Source: Spirillospora albida (lineage in GTDB: Bacteria > Actinomycetota > Actinomycetes > Streptosporangiales > Streptosporangiaceae). From it: 64,000 bases of DNA. Of the stretch, positions 56,656 to 64,000 are shown piece after piece (the stretch's first letter is position 1; each line of letters begins with the position of its first letter). The DNA lies in contig NZ_JOFJ01000008.1 in the NCBI RefSeq assembly GCF_000718255.1, positions 1 through 64,000 of the forward strand. Direction: 5' to 3'. Position numbers and translations under genes: made by a program. Below the pieces are notes generated by a model. The model saw only the letters and a list, made by a program, of their open reading frames with translations, searched no databases and was not told the origin of the DNA.

Positions 56656-57612
56656 GTGAGCACCCAGCCAGCCGTCGAGTCCGCCGTCGTACCCGCCCCG
56701 AGCGAGGCCGACCCCGCCGAGGACAGCGTGCACGTCACGATCGTCCTGCCCTGCTACAACGAGCAGGACCACGTCATCGACGAGGTCGAGCGCATCAGCA
56801 AGGCGATGGACAACAGCGGCATGACGTACGAGCTGCTGGCCGTCGACGACTGCTCGACCGACGAGACCCTCGCCCGCCTTCGCGACGCGGCCCCCCGCTT
56901 CCCGGCGATGCGGGTCGTCGCGTTCCAGCACAACAGCGGCTCCGGGACGGTCCGGCGCATCGGCTCCCAGCAGGCGCGCGGCGACATCGTCGTGTGGACG
57001 GACGCCGACATGTCGTACCCGAACGAGCGCATCCCCGAACTCGTCCGGATGCTCGACGACGACCCGTCCATCGACCAGGTCGTCGGGGCCCGCACCAGCG
57101 AGGAGGGCACGCACAAGGCGCTGCGCGTGCCCGCCAAGTGGTTCATCCGCAAGGTCGCCGAGCGGCTCACCAACACGAAGATCCCCGACCTGAACTCGGG
57201 GCTGCGGGCGTTCCGCCGCGACGTGTCCGGGCCCTACCTGCGGCTGCTGCCGCCCGGGTTCTCCTGCGTCACGACGATCACGATCGCGTTCCTGTCGAAC
57301 CAGCACCCCGTCCGGTACGTCCCGATCGACTACGCGAAGCGGGCCGGCAAGTCGAAGTTCCACTTCACCAAGGACGCCTACCGCTACATCCTCCAGGTGC
57401 TGCGGATGGTCATGTACTTCAACCCGCTCAAGGTGCTGATGCCGCCCGCGCTGTGGCTGATCGGGATCGGCCTGGCCAAGGGCGTGTTCGACATGGTCGT
57501 GCACCCCGTGCGGTTCGCCAACAACACCGTGATGATCTTCATTACCGGCTTGATCATCGCGTCGATGGCGCTGCTCGCCGACCTGATCGTCCGGTCCCGC
57601 GGCGACGTCTAG
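56656..57612 (+). CDS. DPM1-like GT2 (polyprenyl-phosphate sugar synthase)
   Basis: A 318-residue GT-A enzyme. VTIVLPCYNEQDHVIDEVERI, VDDCSTDETLARL, DIVVWTDADMSYPNERIPELVRMLD and DLNSGLRAFRRDV are typical of dolichol-phosphate-mannose-like synthases, followed by two C-terminal membrane helices. It would make a polyprenyl-phosphate sugar for a GT39-type enzyme such as that at 54552. GTG 56656. It overlaps the following GT4 by one base (TAGTG). Confidence 0.85.
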   Translation: MSTQPAVESAVVPAPSEADPAEDSVHVTIVLPCYNEQDHVIDEVERISKAMDNSGMTYELLAVDDCSTDETLARLRDAAPRFPAMRVVAFQHNSGSGTVRRIGSQQARGDIVVWTDADMSYPNERIPELVRMLDDDPSIDQVVGARTSEEGTHKALRVPAKWFIRKVAERLTNTKIPDLNSGLRAFRRDVSGPYLRLLPPGFSCVTTITIAFLSNQHPVRYVPIDYAKRAGKSKFHFTKDAYRYILQVLRMVMYFNPLKVLMPPALWLIGIGLAKGVFDMVVHPVRFANNTVMIFITGLIIASMALLADLIVRSRGDV

Positions 57613-58694
57613 TGCGGATCTCCATCGTCGGGCCGGCGTTCCCGTACAAGGGCGGGGGCGCGCACCACACCACCGAGCTCGCCCACCGGTTCGCCGCGGC
57701 CGGGCACGACGTCGTCATCGAGTCGTGGCGGGCCCAGTACCCGGGGTTCCTGTACCCGGGGCAGCAGACGATCTCCGAGCCGGAGGGGGAGCCGTTCCCC
57801 GCGACGCGGCGCGTCCTCGACTGGCGGCGGCCCGACGGCTGGTTCCGGACGGGCCGCGCGCTGCGCGACCGCGACCTGGTCGTCCTGGCGGTGCTGAGCC
57901 CCGTGCAGGTCCCGGCCTACCTCGGGATCCTGCGCGGCGTCGGCCGCCGGACGCGGGTCGTCGCGCTGTGCCACAACGTGCTGCCGCACGAGCGCAAAAC
58001 GTACGACGTGCCGCTGATGAAGGCGCTGCTGCGGAGGGTGGACGGCGTGCTCGTCCACACGGCGGCGCAGGCGGAACTGGCGCGGGGGCTGACGGGGAGC
58101 CCGGTCCGGGTCGCGGAGATGCCCGCGCACCTGCCGGTCCCGCACGCCGCGAGGGCGGACGACGCCCGGGTGCGCCGCCGGCTGCTGTTCTTCGGGATCG
58201 TCCGCCCGTACAAGGGGCTGGACGTCCTGCTCCGCGCCCTCGCCAAGGGGCCGGACGATGTCGCGCTGACCGTGGCGGGCGAGTTCTGGGGCGGCCTGGA
58301 CGACACCCGCGCGCTCATCACCGAGCTGGGCCTGGACGGACGGGTGGACCTGCGTCCGGGCTACGTGCCCGCCGCCGACGTGCCCGGCCTGTTCGCCGAC
58401 GCCGACGCGCTCGTCCTCCCGTACCGGACGGCCACCGCCTCGCAGAACGTGTGGATGGCCTACGAGTACGGCATCCCGGTCATCGCGACCGATGTCGGCG
58501 GCTTCGCGTCCCAGGTCCGCGACGGCGTCGACGGGCTCGTCTGCGCCCCGGACGACGTCGCGTCCCTCGCGGACGCCCTCACCCGCTTCTACGCGGACGG
58601 GACGCCGGAACGTCTCCGCTCCGGCGTCCGCCCGGTCGACCACACGCCCGTCTGGGACGCCTACCTGGACGAGCTCACAGGTGCGGCTCGATGA
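57612..58694 (+). CDS. Glycosyltransferase family 4
   Basis: A 360-residue GT-B enzyme. RISIVGPAFPYKGGGAHHTTELAHRF (glycine-rich loop), CHNVLPHERKTYDVPLMKALLR, LLFFGIVRPYKGLDVLLRALAKG and TASQNVWMAYEYGIPVIATDVGGFASQV are clear. GTG 57612 shares its G with the preceding TAG. Its last 20 bases overlap the end of the convergent thioredoxin gene. Confidence 0.87.
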   Translation: MRISIVGPAFPYKGGGAHHTTELAHRFAAAGHDVVIESWRAQYPGFLYPGQQTISEPEGEPFPATRRVLDWRRPDGWFRTGRALRDRDLVVLAVLSPVQVPAYLGILRGVGRRTRVVALCHNVLPHERKTYDVPLMKALLRRVDGVLVHTAAQAELARGLTGSPVRVAEMPAHLPVPHAARADDARVRRRLLFFGIVRPYKGLDVLLRALAKGPDDVALTVAGEFWGGLDDTRALITELGLDGRVDLRPGYVPAADVPGLFADADALVLPYRTATASQNVWMAYEYGIPVIATDVGGFASQVRDGVDGLVCAPDDVASLADALTRFYADGTPERLRSGVRPVDHTPVWDAYLDELTGAAR

Positions 58695-58998
58695 CCTTCA
58701 GCAGGGCCCGCTTCGGCTTCGCGCCGGTGACCTGCTCGACGACCTCGCCGTTCTTGAACAGCAGCAGGGTCGGCAGGCCCATCACCCCGTACTTCTGCGG
58801 GGTCTGCGGGTTGGCGTCGTAGTCGAGCTTCGCGATCCGGATCCGGCCGTCCTCCTCCGCCGCGATCTGGTCCAGCACCGGCGCGATCATGCGGCAGGGG
58901 CCGCACCACGCCGCCCAGAAGTCGACCAGGACCGGGGTGTCGCTCTTGAGGACCTCGGCGTCGAACGTCGCGTCGGTCACGGTGATGGGGGCCGTCAC
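58675..58998 (-). CDS. trxA: Thioredoxin
   Basis: A 107-residue thioredoxin. The redox centre is FWAAWCGPCRMIAP with Cys32 and Cys35, and GLPTLLLFKNGE is the cis-Pro strand. It reduces disulfides in the cytoplasm. ATG 58998 overlaps the stop of the upstream flippase-like gene. Probably one of several thioredoxins in the genome. Confidence 0.92.
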   Translation of the reverse strand: MTAPITVTDATFDAEVLKSDTPVLVDFWAAWCGPCRMIAPVLDQIAAEEDGRIRIAKLDYDANPQTPQKYGVMGLPTLLLFKNGEVVEQVTGAKPKRALLKVIEPHL

Positions 58999-59987
58999 GG
59001 TGTCTCCTTCGTCGGCTGCGTACCGGTGACAAGCTCCGGCTCGCCGTCTTCATTCCCGTCCGGCCGGGCCTCTTGCGCGGACCCGCGCCCCATGACCGCG
59101 GCCACGGCCGCGATCAGCAGGTCGGCGAGGGTGAGGATCACCCGGGACGCGATCGCCACGACGACGGGGGCGCCCGCCGGCAGCACCGGCGTCAGCACCA
59201 CCGTCAGCGCCGCCTCGCGCCCCCCGACGCCCGCCGGCGCGACGAAGAACAGCAGGCCCGCCACGAACGCCAGCGCGTAGGCGCCGGTCGCGAGGAACGG
59301 CAGCCCGGCGCCGTCGCCGCCGACCGCCGCGCACAGCAGCCACGTGTGGACGCCGAACAGCGCCCAGCCGAGGACCGTCCAGCCGATCGCCCGCAGCGTC
59401 ACCCCGATGCTCACCGGGCGCTCCAGCGGAGGCCGCCGGATGAGCCGCAGCATCGTGTCCAGCGCCCACGTCACCAGCCGGGGGTGCAACCCCACCAGCA
59501 GGACGGGCGCCAGCAGGAACGCCCACCAGTACTGCTCGCGCGCCGTCACGGACGTCAGCGGCAGCGTCACCGCGGCGACCGCCAGGCCGCACGCCGTCGA
59601 GCACGCCACCGCCAGCAGCGTCGAACCGAAGCTCCGCTCCGCCGGCACCTTGTGCTCGCGCGTCATCTCGATCTGCGTGACCAGCGCCCACACCTTGCCC
59701 GGGACGTACTTGCCGAGCTGCGAGATCGCCGAGATCCGGAACACCGTCCGCAGCGGCAGCGGGGAGCCCAGCCCCGCCAGGAACGCCCGCCAGCCGAGCA
59801 TCCACGCGATCAGGCCCGCGACCCCGGCGGCCAGCGCCCCGGCGAGGGTCGCCCACGACATGTCCCGGAACGCGCGGGTCGTCGCGTCCCACTGCGAGGC
59901 CACGCTGTACGCGCAGAACCCGAGCGCGAGCAGCACGAGCAGGACCCGCAGGACGCGCATGGCGACGGTCTTGGATTTCACGCGCAC
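58995..59987 (-). CDS. Flippase-like membrane protein (lysylphosphatidylglycerol synthase TM region/UPF0104)
   Basis: A 330-residue protein with about eight helices. VFRISAISQLGKYVPGKVWALVTQIEMTREHKVP (the conserved G-K-Y-x-P-G-K motif) and FFVAPAGVGGREAALTVVL match the family. Members are thought to flip lipids or lipid-linked sugars; a soluble catalytic domain is absent. ATG 59987. It is coupled to the thioredoxin gene and diverges from the methyltransferase. Confidence 0.85.
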   Translation of the reverse strand: MRVKSKTVAMRVLRVLLVLLALGFCAYSVASQWDATTRAFRDMSWATLAGALAAGVAGLIAWMLGWRAFLAGLGSPLPLRTVFRISAISQLGKYVPGKVWALVTQIEMTREHKVPAERSFGSTLLAVACSTACGLAVAAVTLPLTSVTAREQYWWAFLLAPVLLVGLHPRLVTWALDTMLRLIRRPPLERPVSIGVTLRAIGWTVLGWALFGVHTWLLCAAVGGDGAGLPFLATGAYALAFVAGLLFFVAPAGVGGREAALTVVLTPVLPAGAPVVVAIASRVILTLADLLIAAVAAVMGRGSAQEARPDGNEDGEPELVTGTQPTKETP

Positions 59988-60049
59988 AGCGTAGGCGAAC
60001 AGCGCGGTACGGACGCCCCGGCCGCCGCGGCGCCCTATGGTTGGGGGCG

Positions 60050-60760
60050 ATGAAACTCTCCGATGTGGTCGCCTTCATGGGCCACCAGGTGCACGTGTGC
60101 CGCTACCGCGAGGCCGGGACCCTCCTCGGCTGGATGGGGCGCGACCTGCGCGGCAGGCGCGTCCTCGACGTGGCCGGCGGCGACGGCTACTGGGCCGGGC
60201 AGGCGCGCAGGCGCGGCGCCGAGGCCGTGTCGATCGACCTCGCCCGCAAGAAGATGCTGTACGGGCGGACCCTCGCCCACCCGCCCGCGCTGATCGAATG
60301 CGACGCGCTCCGGCTCCCGTTCGGGGACGGCTCGTTCGACGCGGTCCTGTCCGTCTGCGCGATCGAGCACTTCGCCGACGGCGGGACGTCGCTGGACGAG
60401 ATGGCGCGCGTGCTCAAGCCCGGCGGTGAGATCTTCATGTCCGCCGACGTGCTGTCGCGCGCCGACGCCTGGCCGAAGCTGCGGGACGCGCACAAGGCCA
60501 AGTACCACGTCCAGCACACCTACACCCATGACAGCCTCCGGCGGCTCATGGACGAGCGCGGCCTCGACCTGGTCCGGCATTCGTACCAGTTCCGGACCGC
60601 CGCGGCGGAACGCCTCTACCTGTCGCTTTCCACCTACGGCGGCAAGGTCGGCTTCAACGCCGCGGCGCCCCTCGCGCCGCTGGTCGCGCTGGGCGACCGG
60701 CGTGCCCCGAACGAGCGCGGCAGCATCGTCCTGATCCACGCGCGCAAGAGAGCGGCCTGA
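60050..60760 (+). CDS. Class I SAM-dependent methyltransferase
   Basis: A 236-residue Rossmann methyltransferase: VLDVAGGDGYWAGQARRRGAEAVSIDLA (SAM loop), LPFGDGSFDAVLSVCAIEHFAD and EMARVLKPGGEIFMS. Substrate unknown; it lies among polymer genes and may methylate a sugar or lipid. ATG 60050 follows a GGGGGCG site; an in-frame TTG at 60041 is unlikely. Confidence 0.85.
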   Translation: MKLSDVVAFMGHQVHVCRYREAGTLLGWMGRDLRGRRVLDVAGGDGYWAGQARRRGAEAVSIDLARKKMLYGRTLAHPPALIECDALRLPFGDGSFDAVLSVCAIEHFADGGTSLDEMARVLKPGGEIFMSADVLSRADAWPKLRDAHKAKYHVQHTYTHDSLRRLMDERGLDLVRHSYQFRTAAAERLYLSLSTYGGKVGFNAAAPLAPLVALGDRRAPNERGSIVLIHARKRAA

Positions 60761-60855
60761 GGTCGCACGGATCACCCCCGTCCGGGCGTAGGCTCTCCCG
60801 TAAAGGGTGATCTACGCCACGTGCGGTCCGATGGGCCGGGATGGGGGAGTGGACC

Positions 60856-62013
60856 GTGGCGCCGCGGATACTGCTCGACGCGACGACCGTGCCCGCCGAC
60901 CGGGGCGGGCTCGGCCGGTACGTCGACGGGCTCCTCGTCGCCCTGCACGCGCTGGGCGCCGACCTCGCCGTCGCGTGCCAGCGCGCCGACGAGGAGCGCT
61001 ACGCGCTGCTCGTCCCGGGGGCCCGGGTCATCGCGGGCCCGGCCGCGCTCACGCACCGCGCCAGCCGGCTCGCCTGGGAGCAGTCCGGCCTGCCCTATGT
61101 CGCCGAGAGCGTCGGCGCGGACGTCATCCACCTGCCGACCTACACCATTCCGGTCAGCGCGCACCTGCCGACCGTGGTCACGATCCACGACGTCATCCAC
61201 TTCGCCGAGCCGGAGCTGCACGACCCGGTCCGGACGACGTACATCAAGTCGGCGACCCGCACCGCGGCCCGCCGCGCGACCCGGCTGATCGCGCCGTCCA
61301 GGGCGACCCGCGACGAGCTCGTGCGGCTCCTGTCGGCCGACCCCGCGCACATCGACATCGCCTACCACGGCGTCGACCACGGCGTCTTCCGCCGTCCGGC
61401 CGAGGCGGACGTGCGGCGCGTCTCCGACCGCCTCGGCCTCCACGGCCACCCCTACGTCGCCTATCTGGGCGCCCTCGAGCCGCGCAAGAACGTCCCGAGC
61501 CTCATCCGCGGCTGGGTGAAGGCGTGCGCGGACCGCCCGGACCCGCCCGCGCTCGTCCTCGCCGGAGGCGGCGGCTGGGACGACGACGTCGACGCCGCCC
61601 TGGCGACCGTCCCGCTGTCGCTGCGCGTCGTCCGCCCCGGGTACCTGCCGTGGGCGTCGCTGCCCGGCTTCTTCGGCGGCGCGCTCGTCGTCGCGCTCCC
61701 CAGCCGCGGCGAGGGGTTCGGCCTGCCCGTCCTGGAGGCCATGGCGTGCGGGGCGCCCGTCCTCACGACCCGCCGGGGCGCCCTCCCCGAGGTCGGCGGC
61801 GACGCGGTCGCCTACACCGACCCCGACCCGTCGGGCATCGGCCGCATCCTGTCGTCGCTGTTCGACGACGACGGCCGCCGCGCCGCCCTCGCCGAGGCCG
61901 CCCACGCCCGCTCGCAGCAGTTCTCCTGGACGGTGTCCGCCGAGGCGCACATGGCGTCCTACCAGAAGGCCGTGGACCAGTACGAAAGCAGTCGAACCTC
62001 CCGCACCCACTAG
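60856..62013 (+). CDS. Glycosyltransferase family 4 (mannosyltransferase-like)
   Basis: A 385-residue GT-B enzyme: ATTVPADRGGLGRYVDGLLVAL (glycine-rich loop), HDVIHFAEPELHD, YHGVDHGVFRRP, YLGALEPRKNVPSLIRGWVKA and PSRGEGFGLPVLEAMACGAPVLTTRRGALPEVGG (E-x7-E). Start: GTG 60856 has GGGGGAG 6 bases upstream; ATG 60841 (five residues earlier) overlaps that site. The ManB/ManC-like gene follows after 38 bp, so GDP-mannose may be its donor. Confidence 0.87.
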   Translation: MAPRILLDATTVPADRGGLGRYVDGLLVALHALGADLAVACQRADEERYALLVPGARVIAGPAALTHRASRLAWEQSGLPYVAESVGADVIHLPTYTIPVSAHLPTVVTIHDVIHFAEPELHDPVRTTYIKSATRTAARRATRLIAPSRATRDELVRLLSADPAHIDIAYHGVDHGVFRRPAEADVRRVSDRLGLHGHPYVAYLGALEPRKNVPSLIRGWVKACADRPDPPALVLAGGGGWDDDVDAALATVPLSLRVVRPGYLPWASLPGFFGGALVVALPSRGEGFGLPVLEAMACGAPVLTTRRGALPEVGGDAVAYTDPDPSGIGRILSSLFDDDGRRAALAEAAHARSQQFSWTVSAEAHMASYQKAVDQYESSRTSRTH

Positions 62014-62051
62014 GCTCCTGCCACGACGCCCGAGGTGGAGAAAGGAACCGA

Positions 62052-63119
62052 GTGGAAGCGATCCTGCTGGTCGGAGGCCAGGGCAGCCGCCTGCGCCCGC
62101 TGACCATCTCCACCCCCAAGCCGCTGCTTCCCACGGCCGGGGTGGCGTTCCTCGCGCACCAGCTCGCGCGCGCCCGCGCCGCCGGCGTCGAGCGCATCGT
62201 GTTCGCCACGTCCTACCGCGCCGAGATGTTCGAGGCCGCGTTCGGCTCGCACGCCCACGGCGTCGAGCTCGTCTACGTCAGCGAGGACGAGCCGCTCGGC
62301 ACCGGAGGCGCCATCCGCAACGCCTCCCGCGAGCTGACCTGCGGCCCCGACGAGCCCGTCCTGATCCTGAACGGCGACATCCTGTCGGGCCACGACGTCC
62401 GGTCGCAGGTGAAGGTGCACGAGGAGGCGGGAGCCGCCGTCACCCTCCATCTCACGACGGTCGACGACCCGTCCCGCTTCGGCTGCGTCCCGACCGACGG
62501 CGCCGGCCGCGTCACCGCGTTCCTGGAGAAGACCTCCCACCCGGTCACGAACCAGATCAACGCGGGCTGCTACGTCTTCCGCCGCTCCGCGATCGACACG
62601 ATCGCCGAGGGCGAGGTCGTGTCGGTGGAGCGGGAGACGTTCCCGTCCCTGATCGCGTCCGGCTCCGTCGTGATGGGCCATGTCGAGGCGGGCTACTGGC
62701 TGGACGTCGGCACGCCCGAGGCGTTCGTGCGCGGCTCCTGCGACCTCGTGCTGGGCAGGCTGGAGTCGGCGGCGATGCCGGGCGACCCGGGCGAGCGGCT
62801 GGCCCTGGACGGCTCCCGCGTCTCCCCGGGCGCCGTCGTCCGCGGCGGCACGGCCGTCGGCCGGGGCGCGACGGTCGAGGCGGGCGCCACCGTGATCGGC
62901 AGCGTCCTGCTGGACGACGCGTTCGTCGCCGAGGGCGCCACCGTCCGCGACTCGGTGCTGAGCCGGGGCGCCCGCGTCGGTCCCGGCGCCGTCCTGGACG
63001 GCGTCATCCTGGGCGACGGCGCGGTGGTCGGCCCCGGCAACGAGCTGCGCGGCGGCCTGCGCGTCTGGCCGGGCATCGAGCTGCCGCCGACGGCCGTCCG
63101 CTTCTCCACCGACACCTGA
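62052..63119 (+). CDS. Mannose-1-phosphate guanylyltransferase-like (ManB/ManC) with left-handed beta-helix
   Basis: A 355-residue nucleotidyltransferase. LLVGGQGSRLRPLTISTPKPLLPTAGV (nucleotide loop and Lys), EPLGTGGAIRNAS, LILNGDILSGHDV (metal Asp) and GYWLDVGTPEAFVRG precede hexapeptide repeats (GAVVRGGTAVGRGATVEAGATVIGSVLL, GARVGPGAVLDGVILGDGAVVGPG). This is the layout of the actinobacterial Rv3264c-type enzyme that makes GDP-mannose; other hexose-1-phosphates are possible. GTG 62052 has AAAGGA upstream. Confidence 0.87.
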   Translation: MEAILLVGGQGSRLRPLTISTPKPLLPTAGVAFLAHQLARARAAGVERIVFATSYRAEMFEAAFGSHAHGVELVYVSEDEPLGTGGAIRNASRELTCGPDEPVLILNGDILSGHDVRSQVKVHEEAGAAVTLHLTTVDDPSRFGCVPTDGAGRVTAFLEKTSHPVTNQINAGCYVFRRSAIDTIAEGEVVSVERETFPSLIASGSVVMGHVEAGYWLDVGTPEAFVRGSCDLVLGRLESAAMPGDPGERLALDGSRVSPGAVVRGGTAVGRGATVEAGATVIGSVLLDDAFVAEGATVRDSVLSRGARVGPGAVLDGVILGDGAVVGPGNELRGGLRVWPGIELPPTAVRFSTDT

Positions 63120-63166
63120 TCGGCGGATATCGTCACTCTGTCCAGCAGGGCTGAGGAGCCGGTGGC

Positions 63167-64000
63167 GTGAGCGTGGTGCAGACGCGGGTGTGGCGGCCGC
63201 CGTGGCCGGTGGATCTGCTCGGTACGCTGCGGCCGCACCGGCGGGGCCACCACGATCCGGCGTTCCGGGCCGAGCCGGACGGGACCGTCTGGCGGGCGTC
63301 GTTCACGCCGGACGGGCCGGGCACGCTCCGGGTGCGGCTCGCCGCCGGCGCCGTCGAGGCCGCCGCCTGGGGGCCGGGGGCAGGATGGCTGCTGGCCGGC
63401 GTGCCGGACCTGCTCGGCGCCGCCGACTCGCCCGAGGGGTTCGAGGCGCGGCACGACGTCGTCCGGGAGCAGATGCGGAAGCGGCCGGGCCTGCGGATCG
63501 GGCGGACGAACAGGGTGTTCGAGGCGCTCGTGCCCGCGGTCATGGAGCAGAAGGTGCTCGCCGAGGAGGCGTGGCGCGGCTGGGGCTACCTGCTGCGGCG
63601 GTTCGGTGAGCCCGCGCCGGGCGCGCCCGAGGGGATGCGGGTGCCGCCGCCGCCCGCCGTCTGGATCCGGATCCCGTCATGGGAGTGGCACCGGTCGGGA
63701 CTGGAGGCCGTCCGGGCCCGGACGATCATCGGGGCCGCCCGGGTGGCGGCGCGGCTGGAGGAGGACCCGGCCGAGCGGCGGCTGCGGTCGCTGCCCGGCA
63801 TCGGCGTGTGGACGGCGGCGGAGGTCCGGCAGCGCGCGGCCGGTGATCCCGACGCCGTCTCCGTCGGCGACTACCACCTGCCCGGCCTGGTCGGCTGGGC
63901 GCTCGCCGGGCGGAAGGTCGACGACGCCGGGATGCTGGAGCTGCTGGAGCCCTACGCCGGGCACCGGCACCGGGTCACCCGGCTGCTGCTGGCGTCCGGC
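63167..64000 (+). CDS. AlkA-like DNA-3-methyladenine glycosylase, partial (runs off the window)
   Basis: The first 278 codons are open to the window end, with no stop. RSLPGIGVWTAAEVRQRAAGD is the helix-hairpin-helix plus glycine-rich loop, and the catalytic Asp is in AVSVGDYHLPG. The N-terminal part (TRVWRPPWPVDLLGTLRPHRRG) fits the AlkA N-domain. It removes alkylated bases from DNA. GTG 63167 has GAGGAG 8 bases upstream. Only the extreme C-terminus is missing. Confidence 0.85.
   Translation, partial: MSVVQTRVWRPPWPVDLLGTLRPHRRGHHDPAFRAEPDGTVWRASFTPDGPGTLRVRLAAGAVEAAAWGPGAGWLLAGVPDLLGAADSPEGFEARHDVVREQMRKRPGLRIGRTNRVFEALVPAVMEQKVLAEEAWRGWGYLLRRFGEPAPGAPEGMRVPPPPAVWIRIPSWEWHRSGLEAVRARTIIGAARVAARLEEDPAERRLRSLPGIGVWTAAEVRQRAAGDPDAVSVGDYHLPGLVGWALAGRKVDDAGMLELLEPYAGHRHRVTRLLLASG

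Overview
This window looks like a chromosomal segment of a high-GC, filamentous-type actinomycete. GC is very high throughout, third codon positions are almost all G or C, GTG starts and 4-base start/stop overlaps are common, and several -10 boxes are of the TAGGCT/TATAGT kind. DUF397/DUF5753 gene pairs, an ECF42-type sigma factor with a DGPF partner, and an LCP/TIGR03089 gene pair all point the same way. A Thermomonosporaceae-like source such as Actinomadura is my inference; no rRNA gene is present to prove it. I see no tRNA, rRNA, IS element, phage or CRISPR array.

Layout. (1) 1-10.1 kb: tail of an acyl-CoA dehydrogenase, a thioesterase behind a palindromic operator, an LCP ligase, an ExoA-like glycosyltransferase, and a phospho-alcohol block: IspD/TarI-type cytidylyltransferase, GDPD-family phosphodiesterase, LicC-like nucleotidyltransferase, glycerol-1-phosphate dehydrogenase-like enzyme, CDP-alcohol phosphotransferase and GT2. 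(2) 10.1-15.6 kb: TetR regulator, HelD/HelR-like ATPase, degenerate SDR, acetoacetate-decarboxylase-like protein, SRPBCC protein. (3) 15.6-24.2 kb: sugar-polymer genes (HD hydrolase, GT4 enzymes, nucleotide-sugar dehydrogenase, UDP-GlcNAc 2-epimerase, tandem GT4). (4) 24.3-32.5 kb: sulfur metabolism in two units, each opened by a cysteine-containing leader peptide: an ssu-type sulfonate operon, and cysteine dioxygenase-rhodanese-sulfite oxidase; a VapBC pair lies between them. (5) 32.5-40.1 kb: FG-GAP protein, AHSA1 proteins, a HigBA pair, ECF42/DGPF pair, ArsR-AHSA1 regulator diverging from a VOC protein, and an XRE/DUF397/HATPase trio. (6) 40.2-64 kb: surface polymer assembly: membrane glycosyltransferase-like proteins, two divergent paralogous GT2 enzymes, a CDP-alcohol phosphotransferase, a 1184-residue GT2-TagF fusion, acyltransferase, second LCP protein, TIGR03089 protein, DPM-like GT2, GT4s, thioredoxin, flippase-like protein, methyltransferase, ManB/ManC-like nucleotidyltransferase, and the start of an AlkA-like glycosylase.

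How it works together. More than half of the genes can be read as a cell-wall glycopolymer (teichoic/teichuronic acid-like) factory. Activated alcohol phosphates and sugars are made (cytidylyltransferases, epimerase, dehydrogenase, ManB), chains are polymerised (GT2/GT4, TagF domain, CDP-alcohol phosphotransferases), and two LCP proteins could attach the product to peptidoglycan. The sulfur region is a coherent module: sulfonate import and desulfonation yields sulfite, while cysteine catabolism yields sulfite that is oxidised to sulfate. Both units share a promoter element and a cysteine-codon leader, which suggests control by cysteine supply.
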